Below, in pieces: positions 1 through 8,655 of a stretch of 64,000 bases of DNA (position 1 is its first letter; each line of letters begins with the position of its first letter). The DNA comes from Schaalia sp. Marseille-Q2122 (GTDB lineage Bacteria > Actinomycetota > Actinomycetes > Actinomycetales > Actinomycetaceae). The stretch lies in contig NZ_CAHJXR010000003.1 of NCBI RefSeq assembly GCF_903645355.1, forward strand, positions 186,001 through 250,000, written 5' to 3'. The notes beneath the pieces were generated by a model that was not told the origin of the DNA, did no database searches, and saw nothing but the letters and a program-made list of their open reading frames with translations. The position numbers and the translations under genes are program-made.

Positions 1-3000
1 GCGCAGTTGATCCAGACGGCGTTCGGGAGTCCGGGATCGCTAGCCAGCGTCTCGTAGAGTTGGAAACTTGAGATCGTGTAGTCCGCTCGCGCGCTGGTTA
101 CGGTGATACGGAACTTTTGCGAGGTGATCCCAGTGTCGCCAGATCCAAGCTTAATAATGCGCTGTGAGCCTATGACACCGCTGGAGGCAATCTCGGTCCA
201 TTCACCGTCGAGCTCGGCATGCACAGTGAAGCTGCGGATTACCTGACCAGAGTTGAGAATGTCCTCACTGATACCTAGGCGATGAACGGTCTTTGGAACT
301 CCGAGGTCGATCTCGAAAGGAGTCCTGTCATCACTTGGGCGCGTCACACCATCACGAACATTCCCGTTGGTGAGCTGATCCGTAGTGGTGTCGCCAATGG
401 TTACAGGTAGTCCCAAGGCGTGATCGCGGGTGTACGCCTTGCGTCGCTCGGCGGCGAAGTTCTGAATCGCACTAACGGCGCTATCAGCGAATGAACCCGT
501 GATAGTAGGAGGAACATTGAGGAGCATGACGGAGTTACGGCCGACTGTTTCCTCATAGTGACGCATGAGTTGTGCGGCACTCTTTGGGCGGTCAATGTTC
601 ACACCTTGAGCATTATGGTGGGCAAACCATCCTTGAGTGAGCTTCATATCGGCTTCTGCAGGCCACCAGTGCAGTTTATTGACGCCTCGGCCGCTGCGAG
701 CTGCAGCAATAAGCTGTTCATCAGAACCAAGGTTTTGATTGAAAGGCCCTCCCGGCTGGAACAGGTTGATCTTGCCTGTGCCGGGATCGGTAATAGGCAG
801 AGGAGACCACTCATTGTTACGTGCTTCTCCGCGTTCGTTACCAATCCAGCGGATATCACGACCGCCGACTGCGACGTTTGCTCCTGGTTGCAGTCTGTAA
901 ATCATGTCGTAGTAGGCGTCATAGTCATAGAGTTCAGGTCGTTCCGTATTGCCAGTGGCGCCGTCAAACCATACCTCGTGGATTTCGCCGTACTCTGTAA
1001 GAACTTCATAGAGTGTATTGAGGAAGAATGCCCCGTAGTCGGTGGCTTCGTATACGAAGACCTTATCCTCGGGGATCTTGCCAGCACGATCATCACCGTC
1101 TACCAAGGTGGGAATAGTGCGGGGGGATCGTGCTGAACCATTACCGTGCGTGCCGCCAATACGGGTTTCTTCATGGGAATCAGCAGGGGAGATGTACACG
1201 CCAACCTTCATGCCGTATTTGTGTGCGGCGTCAGTAAAATCGCGCAGAAGGTCCCCCTTGCCGTCCTTCCACGGAGAGGAGGCGACATCGTAATCGGAGT
1301 AGCGGGTCGGCCAGCTCATAAATCCATCGTGGTGCTTGAGGACCAGAATGGCGGTGCGATATCCGCTATCACGCAGAGTACGCACCCATGTGTCGGCATC
1401 TACCTCGCCCGTGGGATTGAACTCACTGGCAGGGACTCGCCCGTAACCCCATTCGATACCAATGTTCCCGTTGGAAGCCTTGGTGTAGGTGTTGATGCCG
1501 TAATGCATGAAGGCGGTCAAACCTTCTTCTTGCCACACGGCTTGTTTTTCTGTCGGACGGACGAGAGCCGCCTTCTTAAGGATATTGGCGCTGCAATCCT
1601 CTGCTGAGATATCGATATAGTTGCCAGGTTCGACATCACTGATATCGGCACATACCTCGGCAAGCTCTTGGAGGACAAAGTCGTTGGGGCGCAGAGGGCC
1701 ATTGAGTAGCGAGAAACGGGATTCACCTATTGAGCCAACAAACCCTCGGGTGTTTGCTCCGGGATTGACTTCGTTGCCGAAGGCAGCGCTGCCAGCAACA
1801 CTCTCGTTTTGGCGAGTGGGAAGATTGCCGCTGATGGGGGTGAGGGCGACACCATCAAGCCAAGCTGTTACGGTGACGGTACCGTTGTCTCCCGGGAAGT
1901 AGGCTAGAGAAAGTGTGTGCTCTTGATTAGCGCTGGGAATATCGGTCTCCGCAGTGAAATTAGGCCATGCGTTCTGGGATCGAGCAGCATACCCATAGCG
2001 GAGTTTGCCGCCCTGGTAGCGGGCAAAGAAATTACCGCCGACGCTGACGAGCGTCGCCATATCTGCCTGTGTACCTTGAGGGGTGAAGGTCGTCTCAACA
2101 ATGAACCCCTTGGTGAGATCCTGGGCGCTTAAGGCATCAGTGGTGGGGGTAAAGATTACGGCATCAGTGTTTCCGGAAAAGGTGAGGGAACCATCACTGG
2201 CCGCAGCATTGCCCTTACGGGTCGCCGTACCTTCGACAAGCTCTGAATCTGCTCCCGCGTACGTGTCGTCCAGGGTGCCGACCCATGAAGTACGGAGGAG
2301 GTCTTCTGTGTTGGGCTGAGGTTGGAATTCAAACATCGCCCGTGTAGTGGGCTGATCAGCAGTTTCATGAACGCGAATTCTATGAAGTTCACCATTAAAA
2401 CCGCGGTTACGAGCCTGTGGGTGGACGTCGTTACCGAATCCGAATAGCTTGGCACCTTCCGCAGCGATATTTGCGGCCGAGGGGCCTTCTACTGTAGGTA
2501 GCTCTACACCATCTAGCATGGCATTGAGGATGACAGCGCCGTCATCTTTGACTCGGTAGTGGGCGGAGAATACGTGTGGTTGGCCATTAGAAGGAGGAGT
2601 GACACCGCCGAGGTGCTTCACCCACCTTCCGGTGCCGTTGGTGTCCCAACCGTACTTCAACTGGTCGCCGTCATAGCGGACGGAGAAGTTTCCGCCGGCA
2701 GACATGAGAGTGGCAAGGGCGCCCTGTTCTCCCTTGGGGACGAAGATCGTTTCCATGACGAAACTCTTGGAAATGCGTTCCTGCCCAAGTGTGAGGTCAC
2801 TTGCTGTGAAGCGCAAGCCTTGCTGTCCTCCCCCGAGAGACACGCCCGAGGAAATCTGAGATTCATTACCGGAGGCCCCTTGGAGGGTGCCGCGCATGAT
2901 CTCACCTTCTGTCGTTGTGTACTGCTGAGTGCCGACTAACGAGCCGCCGAAGGCGACGTTAAGGGCGTCATTGTCAGCTGCGTGAGCGGCGGAGGTAGCG

Positions 3001-3077
3001 ATGAGGGAAGTGGCTGTTAAGGCTGTCGTCGCAGTGACGGCGCACAACACTCTTGCAAGAACTGTGATGGATTTCAT
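1..3077 (-). CDS. Secreted GH29 alpha-L-fucosidase with two LamG-like domains (3' end outside window)
   Basis: An open frame runs leftward from an ATG at 3077 to the window edge without a stop, giving about 1025 codons. It starts with a Sec signal peptide (Lys near the N-terminus, hydrophobic core, cleavage after SAAHA near residue 33). Two LamG/concanavalin-like domains follow, at roughly residues 50-215 and 250-410, each with the FVMETIFVP/FIVETTFTP pattern. A GH29 catalytic domain starts near 520 (FMHYGINTY, then FNPTGEVDADTWVR and LKHHDGF). The likely nucleophile is Asp705 in VWFDG. A CBM32/F5-8C-like domain begins near 920 (FEIDLGVPKTVHRLG). GH29 enzymes release L-fucose from glycans, so host mucin or blood-group sugars are plausible substrates. 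A C-terminal wall anchor cannot be judged because the end is missing. Confidence 0.9.
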   Translation of the reverse strand, partial: MKSITVLARVLCAVTATTALTATSLIATSAAHAADNDALNVAFGGSLVGTQQYTTTEGEIMRGTLQGASGNESQISSGVSLGGGQQGLRFTASDLTLGQERISKSFVMETIFVPKGEQGALATLMSAGGNFSVRYDGDQLKYGWDTNGTGRWVKHLGGVTPPSNGQPHVFSAHYRVKDDGAVILNAMLDGVELPTVEGPSAANIAAEGAKLFGFGNDVHPQARNRGFNGELHRIRVHETADQPTTRAMFEFQPQPNTEDLLRTSWVGTLDDTYAGADSELVEGTATRKGNAAASDGSLTFSGNTDAVIFTPTTDALSAQDLTKGFIVETTFTPQGTQADMATLVSVGGNFFARYQGGKLRYGYAARSQNAWPNFTAETDIPSANQEHTLSLAYFPGDNGTVTVTAWLDGVALTPISGNLPTRQNESVAGSAAFGNEVNPGANTRGFVGSIGESRFSLLNGPLRPNDFVLQELAEVCADISDVEPGNYIDISAEDCSANILKKAALVRPTEKQAVWQEEGLTAFMHYGINTYTKASNGNIGIEWGYGRVPASEFNPTGEVDADTWVRTLRDSGYRTAILVLKHHDGFMSWPTRYSDYDVASSPWKDGKGDLLRDFTDAAHKYGMKVGVYISPADSHEETRIGGTHGNGSARSPRTIPTLVDGDDRAGKIPEDKVFVYEATDYGAFFLNTLYEVLTEYGEIHEVWFDGATGNTERPELYDYDAYYDMIYRLQPGANVAVGGRDIRWIGNERGEARNNEWSPLPITDPGTGKINLFQPGGPFNQNLGSDEQLIAAARSGRGVNKLHWWPAEADMKLTQGWFAHHNAQGVNIDRPKSAAQLMRHYEETVGRNSVMLLNVPPTITGSFADSAVSAIQNFAAERRKAYTRDHALGLPVTIGDTTTDQLTNGNVRDGVTRPSDDRTPFEIDLGVPKTVHRLGISEDILNSGQVIRSFTVHAELDGEWTEIASSGVIGSQRIIKLGSGDTGITSQKFRITVTSARADYTISSFQLYETLASDPGLPNAVWINC

Positions 3078-3247
3078 TGGATTGCCAAACCTCTCTGTAT
3101 GGGATATCCACCTTGTTACGGTAGTCACTGAGAAGCGATGTGGGCAAATGTATCCCCGTGGATAAGACGCTCGTTGTTAACTGTTTGAAAATCTGCTGCG
3201 CGCGGGGGCTTGTGGCGAAGATAACCGTTGTTGTTGCGCCTTTGCCA
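3078..3247. other. Divergent intergenic region, left part
   Basis: This stretch separates the leftward fucosidase gene from the rightward str operon. It should hold the fucosidase promoter, but I see no clear consensus pair. Short open frames here have no recognisable protein features and are not called. Confidence 0.4.
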
Positions 3248-3277
3248 TTGTGAAAGGGGCGTGGTGATCGCTATCAT
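3248..3277 (+). promoter_or_regulatory. Candidate str operon promoter
   Basis: TTGTGA (3248-3253) is followed by an 18-base spacer and TATCAT (3272-3277), a fair match to an actinobacterial housekeeping promoter. It would give a leader of about 270 nt before rpsL. The choice is by eye only and no transcription start is known. Confidence 0.4.
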
Positions 3278-3474
3278 TATTGACGGTATCTGGGGTTCTG
3301 CCCGGATTCCTCTTTGAGTCGCACTGCTCGCTCCTGCGTGCTGGTGCTGACCGCGGGCTCCCTTCCGTTGGAGCTCCGGGCGTCATTCTCTGACCCAAGT
3401 GGTTCTTCCACAGCGGTTATCATGGCGCGCCGGCCCCTGACGGACACCCGTGCGTCCGTAAAGGGGAAAACGGC

Positions 3475-3507
3475 AGACCCTGGCTGACTGACACCAGGGT
3501 CTTTTTT
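3475..3507 (+). terminator. Hairpin plus T-run in the rpsL leader (possible attenuator)
   Basis: A perfect 9-bp stem (AGACCCTGG at 3475-3483 with CCAGGGTCT at 3494-3502) has a 10-nt loop and is followed by a run of T to 3507. This is a classic intrinsic terminator, but it lies only about 48 bases before rpsL and downstream of the best promoter candidate. It may attenuate the str operon or end a separate short transcript. Confidence 0.6.
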
Positions 3508-3554
3508 CATGCTCAGGCCGAAGAAGACCACCAACGGAAAAGACTGGAGTACCA

Positions 3555-3929
3555 GTGCCTACTATTCAGCAGCTCGTTCGCAAGGGACGCAGCTCCAAGC
3601 GCAGCAAGGTCAAGACCCCTGCGCTGAAGGGTTCTCCCCAGCGTCGCGGCGTGTGCACCCGCGTGTACACCACCACCCCTAAGAAGCCGAACTCGGCCCT
3701 CCGCAAGGTCGCTCGTGTTCGCCTCTCTTCCGGCATCGAAGTCACCGCTTACATCCCCGGTGAAGGCCACAACCTGCAGGAGCACTCGATCGTGCTCGTC
3801 CGCGGCGGTCGTGTGAAGGACCTCCCCGGTGTGCGTTACCGCATCATCCGCGGCTCGCTTGACACCCAGGGTGTCCGCGGCCGTCAGCAGGCTCGTTCCC
3901 GTTACGGCGCTAAGAAGGAGAAGAAGTAA
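3555..3929 (+). CDS. rpsL: 30S ribosomal protein S12
   Basis: The 124-residue product is a full-length S12, the decoding-centre protein of the small subunit. The conserved block [15 protein letters not shown] is present, which includes the lysine region altered in streptomycin resistance; it reads as wild type. Translation starts at GTG 3555 after a short GGAG. It is the first gene of the str operon and its stop overlaps the rpsG start (TAATG). Confidence 0.97.
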   Translation: MPTIQQLVRKGRSSKRSKVKTPALKGSPQRRGVCTRVYTTTPKKPNSALRKVARVRLSSGIEVTAYIPGEGHNLQEHSIVLVRGGRVKDLPGVRYRIIRGSLDTQGVRGRQQARSRYGAKKEKK

Positions 3930-4399
3930 TGCCTCGTAAGGGCCCCGCTCCTAAGCGTCCCCTCGTTGACGATCCCGTATACGGCTCCAAGGTTGTCACC
4001 CAGCTCGTGAACCGCGTGCTCCTCGACGGTAAGAAGACCGTTGCTGAGCGCATCGTGTACTCGGCTCTGGAGTCCGTGCGCGAACGCACCGACCAGGATC
4101 CCGTAACCGTGCTCAAGCGCGCTCTGGACAACATCCGTCCCGCCCTTGAGGTGCGTTCCCGCCGTGTTGGCGGCGCCACCTACCAGGTGCCGGTTGAGGT
4201 CCGCGCTTCCCGCGCAACCACCCTCGCCCTTCGTTGGCTCGTCGACTTCTCGCGTCAGCGTCGCGAGAAGACCATGACCGAGCGTCTGGCGAACGAGATC
4301 CTCGACGCTTCCAACGGTCTTGGTGCCGCTGTGAAGCGCCGCGAGGACATGCACAAGATGGCCGAGTCGAACCGCGCGTTCGCTCACTACCGCTGGTGA
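3929..4399 (+). CDS. rpsG: 30S ribosomal protein S7
   Basis: The 156-residue product matches S7, the primary assembly protein of the 30S head. It begins [11 protein letters not shown] and contains the conserved segment [11 protein letters not shown]. It overlaps rpsL by one base, which implies translational coupling. In E. coli S7 represses its own operon; whether that holds here cannot be seen. Confidence 0.97.
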   Translation: MPRKGPAPKRPLVDDPVYGSKVVTQLVNRVLLDGKKTVAERIVYSALESVRERTDQDPVTVLKRALDNIRPALEVRSRRVGGATYQVPVEVRASRATTLALRWLVDFSRQRREKTMTERLANEILDASNGLGAAVKRREDMHKMAESNRAFAHYRW

Positions 4400-4405
4400 T
4401 TTCCA

Positions 4406-4439
4406 GGAACGACGAGGGCCCCCGGGCTCTCGTCGTTCC
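4406..4439 (+). promoter_or_regulatory. Strong hairpin between rpsG and fusA
   Basis: GGAACGACGAG (4406-4416) pairs perfectly with CTCGTCGTTCC (4429-4439), and the inner GC-rich bases can extend the stem. No T-run follows. It may be a processing or partial termination site that sets the ratio of S12/S7 to the elongation factors. Confidence 0.55.
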
Positions 4440-4481
4440 CTCCACCAGCCACTCACGACACTTCGAGCGAAGGACATTTCA

Positions 4482-6605
4482 GTGGCACTTGACGTGCTGA
4501 CCGACCTCAACAAGGTCCGCAACATCGGCATCATGGCACACATCGATGCTGGCAAGACCACCGTGACGGAACGCATCCTGTTCTACACGGGCATCAACTA
4601 CAAGCTGGGCGAAACCCACGACGGCGCTTCGACCACCGACTGGATGGAGCAGGAAAAGGAACGTGGTATCACCATCACGTCCGCAGCTGTGACCTCCTTC
4701 TGGAACGGTAACCAGATCAACGTTATCGACACCCCCGGCCACGTTGACTTCACCGTCGAGGTTGAGCGCTCCCTGCGCGTCCTCGACGGCGCCGTCGCTG
4801 TGTTCGACGGTAAGGAAGGCGTTGAGCCTCAGTCCGAGACCGTGTGGCGTCAGGCCGACAAGTACGAGGTCCCCCGTATCTGCTTCATCAACAAGATGGA
4901 CAAGATGGGTGCCGACTTCTACTTCTCGGTTCAGACCATCAAGGATCGCCTCCACGCAACCCCCATCGTCATGCACCTGCCTATCGGTGCTGAGAACGAG
5001 TACGAGGGCTCCATTGACCTCGTGACCATGGAGTCCGTGCGTTACCCCGCCAAGGACGAAAATGGTCAGCCCACCATGGGTTCGCTCATCGTTCGTGGCC
5101 CCATCCCGGAAGAACTCCAGGAAAAGGCCGAAGAGTACCGCGACATGCTCATGGAAGCTGCCGCTGAAGGCTCCGACGAACTCACCGAGGCTTACCTGGA
5201 GAACGGTGAACTCACCGTTGAGCAGATCAAGGCTGGCGTGCGCGCCCTGACCATCTCCGGTCGCGCATTCCCCGTCTACTGCGGTACCGCTCTGAAGAAC
5301 ATGGGTGTTCAGCCCGTGCTCGACGCCGTTGTGGACTTCCTCCCCTCGCCCCTCGATATCGCTGCCGTTGAGGGCTTCAAGCCCGGCAATGAAGAAGAGG
5401 GCAACACCGAGGTTCGTAAGGCCTCCGAGGACGAGCCCTTCTCTGCACTCGCATTCAAGGTTGCAGCTCACCCCTTCTACGGCAAGCTCACCTTCATCCG
5501 CGTGTACTCGGGCAAGGTTGAGGCTGGCGCTCAGGTTGCTAACTCCACCAAGGGCAAGAAGGAGCGCATCGGTAAGATCTTCCAGATGCACTCCAACAAG
5601 GAAAACCCGGTGGACGTCGCACACGCAGGTCACATCTACGCTGTGATCGGCCTGAAGGACACCACCACCGGTGACACCCTGTGCGCCATGGACAAGCAGA
5701 TCGTGCTTGAGTCCATGACCTTCCCCAAGCCTGTTATCCACGTCGCCATCGAGCCCAAGTCGAAGGCCGACCAGGAGAAGCTGGGTACCGCTATTCAGAA
5801 GCTTGCTGAAGAAGACCCGACCTTCTCGGTCGAGCTTGACCCCGAGACCGGCCAGACCGTTATCGGTGGTATGGGTGAGCTTCACCTCGACATTCTCGTT
5901 GACCGTATGCGTCGCGAGTTCAAGGTTGAGGCTAACGTTGGCAAGCCCCAGGTTGCTTACCGCGAAACCATCCGCAAGGCGGTTGAGAAGCACGAATACA
6001 CGCACAAGAAGCAGACCGGTGGTTCGGGTCAGTTCGCCCGCGTCATCATTGCTCTTGAGCCTATCGAGGCTGACGCGGAGAAGGATTACGAATTCGAAGA
6101 TCGCGTGACCGGTGGTCGCGTGCCTCGCGAATACATTCCTTCGGTTGACCAGGGCATCCAGGCCGCAATGGAGACCGGCGTTCTGGCTGGCTACCCGATG
6201 GTTGGCGTGAAGGCCATCCTGCTTGACGGTGCCTACCACGACGTTGACTCCTCCGAAATGGCCTTCAAGATCGCCGGCACCATGGCAATGAAGGAAGCTG
6301 CTAAGAAGGCTTCTGCCGTTCTGCTTGAGCCGATCATGGACGTCGAGGTTCGTACGCCTGAAGAGTACATGGGCGACGTTATCGGCGACCTGAACTCTCG
6401 TCGTGGTGCCATCCAGTCCATGGATGAGCAGCACGGTGTGCGCGTTGTTCGCGCACACGTCCCGCTGTCGGAAATGTTCGGCTACGTTGGCGACTTGCGT
6501 TCCAAGACGCAGGGCCGCGCCGTGTACTCGATGCAGTTCGATAGCTACGCCGAGGTCCCCCGGAATGTTGCCGAGGAGATCATCGGAAAGTCTCGGGGCG
6601 AGTGA
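4482..6605 (+). CDS. fusA: Elongation factor G
   Basis: The 707-residue GTPase drives ribosome translocation and, with RRF, ribosome recycling. The G motifs are clear: AHIDAGKTT (G1, near residue 20), DTPGHVDF (G3) and NKMD (G4). Domains II-V follow at normal length. GTG 4482 is chosen because it gives the canonical N-terminus ([21 protein letters not shown]). It is third in the str operon. Confidence 0.98.
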   Translation: MALDVLTDLNKVRNIGIMAHIDAGKTTVTERILFYTGINYKLGETHDGASTTDWMEQEKERGITITSAAVTSFWNGNQINVIDTPGHVDFTVEVERSLRVLDGAVAVFDGKEGVEPQSETVWRQADKYEVPRICFINKMDKMGADFYFSVQTIKDRLHATPIVMHLPIGAENEYEGSIDLVTMESVRYPAKDENGQPTMGSLIVRGPIPEELQEKAEEYRDMLMEAAAEGSDELTEAYLENGELTVEQIKAGVRALTISGRAFPVYCGTALKNMGVQPVLDAVVDFLPSPLDIAAVEGFKPGNEEEGNTEVRKASEDEPFSALAFKVAAHPFYGKLTFIRVYSGKVEAGAQVANSTKGKKERIGKIFQMHSNKENPVDVAHAGHIYAVIGLKDTTTGDTLCAMDKQIVLESMTFPKPVIHVAIEPKSKADQEKLGTAIQKLAEEDPTFSVELDPETGQTVIGGMGELHLDILVDRMRREFKVEANVGKPQVAYRETIRKAVEKHEYTHKKQTGGSGQFARVIIALEPIEADAEKDYEFEDRVTGGRVPREYIPSVDQGIQAAMETGVLAGYPMVGVKAILLDGAYHDVDSSEMAFKIAGTMAMKEAAKKASAVLLEPIMDVEVRTPEEYMGDVIGDLNSRRGAIQSMDEQHGVRVVRAHVPLSEMFGYVGDLRSKTQGRAVYSMQFDSYAEVPRNVAEEIIGKSRGE

Positions 6606-6621
6606 GTCCCACAGGGGAGTG

Positions 6622-6675
6622 ACGTTTTGGCCCGTTCAGCGATCTTTCGAGGTTGTCTCGGGCGGGCCAAAATGT
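6622..6675 (+). promoter_or_regulatory. Long inverted repeat in the fusA-tuf spacer
   Basis: TTTTGGCCCG (6625-6634) and CGGGCCAAAA (6663-6672) form a perfect 10-bp stem. It extends to about 13 bp with one G-U pair (6622-6634 with 6663-6675), around a 28-nt loop. A smaller stem, TAGGTG/CACCTA, lies nearer tuf at about 6721-6740. The 178-base spacer probably controls tuf expression separately from fusA, but I could not find a convincing -35/-10 pair. Confidence 0.5.
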
Positions 6676-6783
6676 GGCACCCCACACCAACTGAAAATCC
6701 CTGTAGGATCTCACGCCCTGTAGGTGTTAAAGTACACCTAGCCATAGGCTTGAAAGATCTACCCGAGTCCAGGAGGACACCAA

Positions 6784-7974
<1,191 letters not shown>

Positions 7975-8036
7975 TTCTCTCCCTCTGCAGCGTAGAGCTG
8001 TTGTGAGGGAATAGTTCGGAGGGGTTATCCCCCATG

Positions 8037-8076
8037 AGGGTCCGCCGTGGATGCTATCCACGGCGGACCCTCTTTC
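8037..8076 (+). terminator. str operon terminator
   Basis: A perfect 13-bp stem (GGGTCCGCCGTGG at 8038-8050 with 8058-8070) closes a 7-nt loop and is followed by TCTTTCT. It sits 63 bases after the tuf stop. Confidence 0.85.
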
Positions 8077-8655
8077 TATGTCCTGCCGGTGATTTACTCA
8101 AGGTGCGCAAAAGAGCCGCCCGAATGGACGTGACCCCGTGAGCTGCCTAGTTTGTCCCGTTGAACTGATAGCTCGTATTACGCAAGGGGTTAAGGAGCAG
8201 TTTTACGAGAGGGTAGTGCCTCGTTGCATTGAAGTGCGTGGATATACCTGCGATGTTGATCCTCGCGAGCGTGCGCCCGCTGTTGCTGCCGTTGACATGG
8301 CGTGCTGGGGGAAGGGTAGGGCAGGTCAATTAGGAAAACATAAATTTTTCCTATTGTGGGGCGACCGGGGGTATAAGGTGCCGTGGTGTCTACTTTGCCA
8401 CAGTGGTTGCGCGACATTACTGAAACTGTGAAAATACGGTGATACACCTGGGAAAACGCTGAGTTAGTAAAGGTGTTTAAGGAATAATTTTATGCCTGTG
8501 GCATTCATCTATACGATTTAGCTTTATATTGTGCTCAAATTGTGGCTACATAGATGCATTGATGTTTGCCTAAGCGTGATCGGCATTTGGTGTTGGTGCA
8601 TTAATCGCAGACACTCCGAACAATGTCATTTGTGGGCTGAATGAGGGATACGAAG
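8077..8655. other. Non-coding region before the pilus locus
   Basis: No credible gene is present. The stretch becomes AT-rich toward its right end and should contain the pilus promoter. A perfect 8-bp inverted repeat, TAGGAAAA (8331-8338) with TTTTCCTA (8346-8353), could be an operator or a weak hairpin. No clear promoter consensus could be fixed by eye. Confidence 0.4.

Noticed and set aside
558-1136. Plus-strand open frames in the first 3 kb
   Set aside because: All are shadows of the minus-strand fucosidase frame, which is open throughout and has clear GH29 motifs.
4479-6458. 659-codon open frame antisense to fusA
   Set aside because: It is the mirror of strongly biased GC-rich codons in fusA, has no recognisable domain, and EF-G on the other strand is certain.
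8138-8431. 97-codon open frame upstream of the pilus locus
   Set aside because: No ribosome-binding site, no family resemblance, and it lies in the AT-shifting promoter region.
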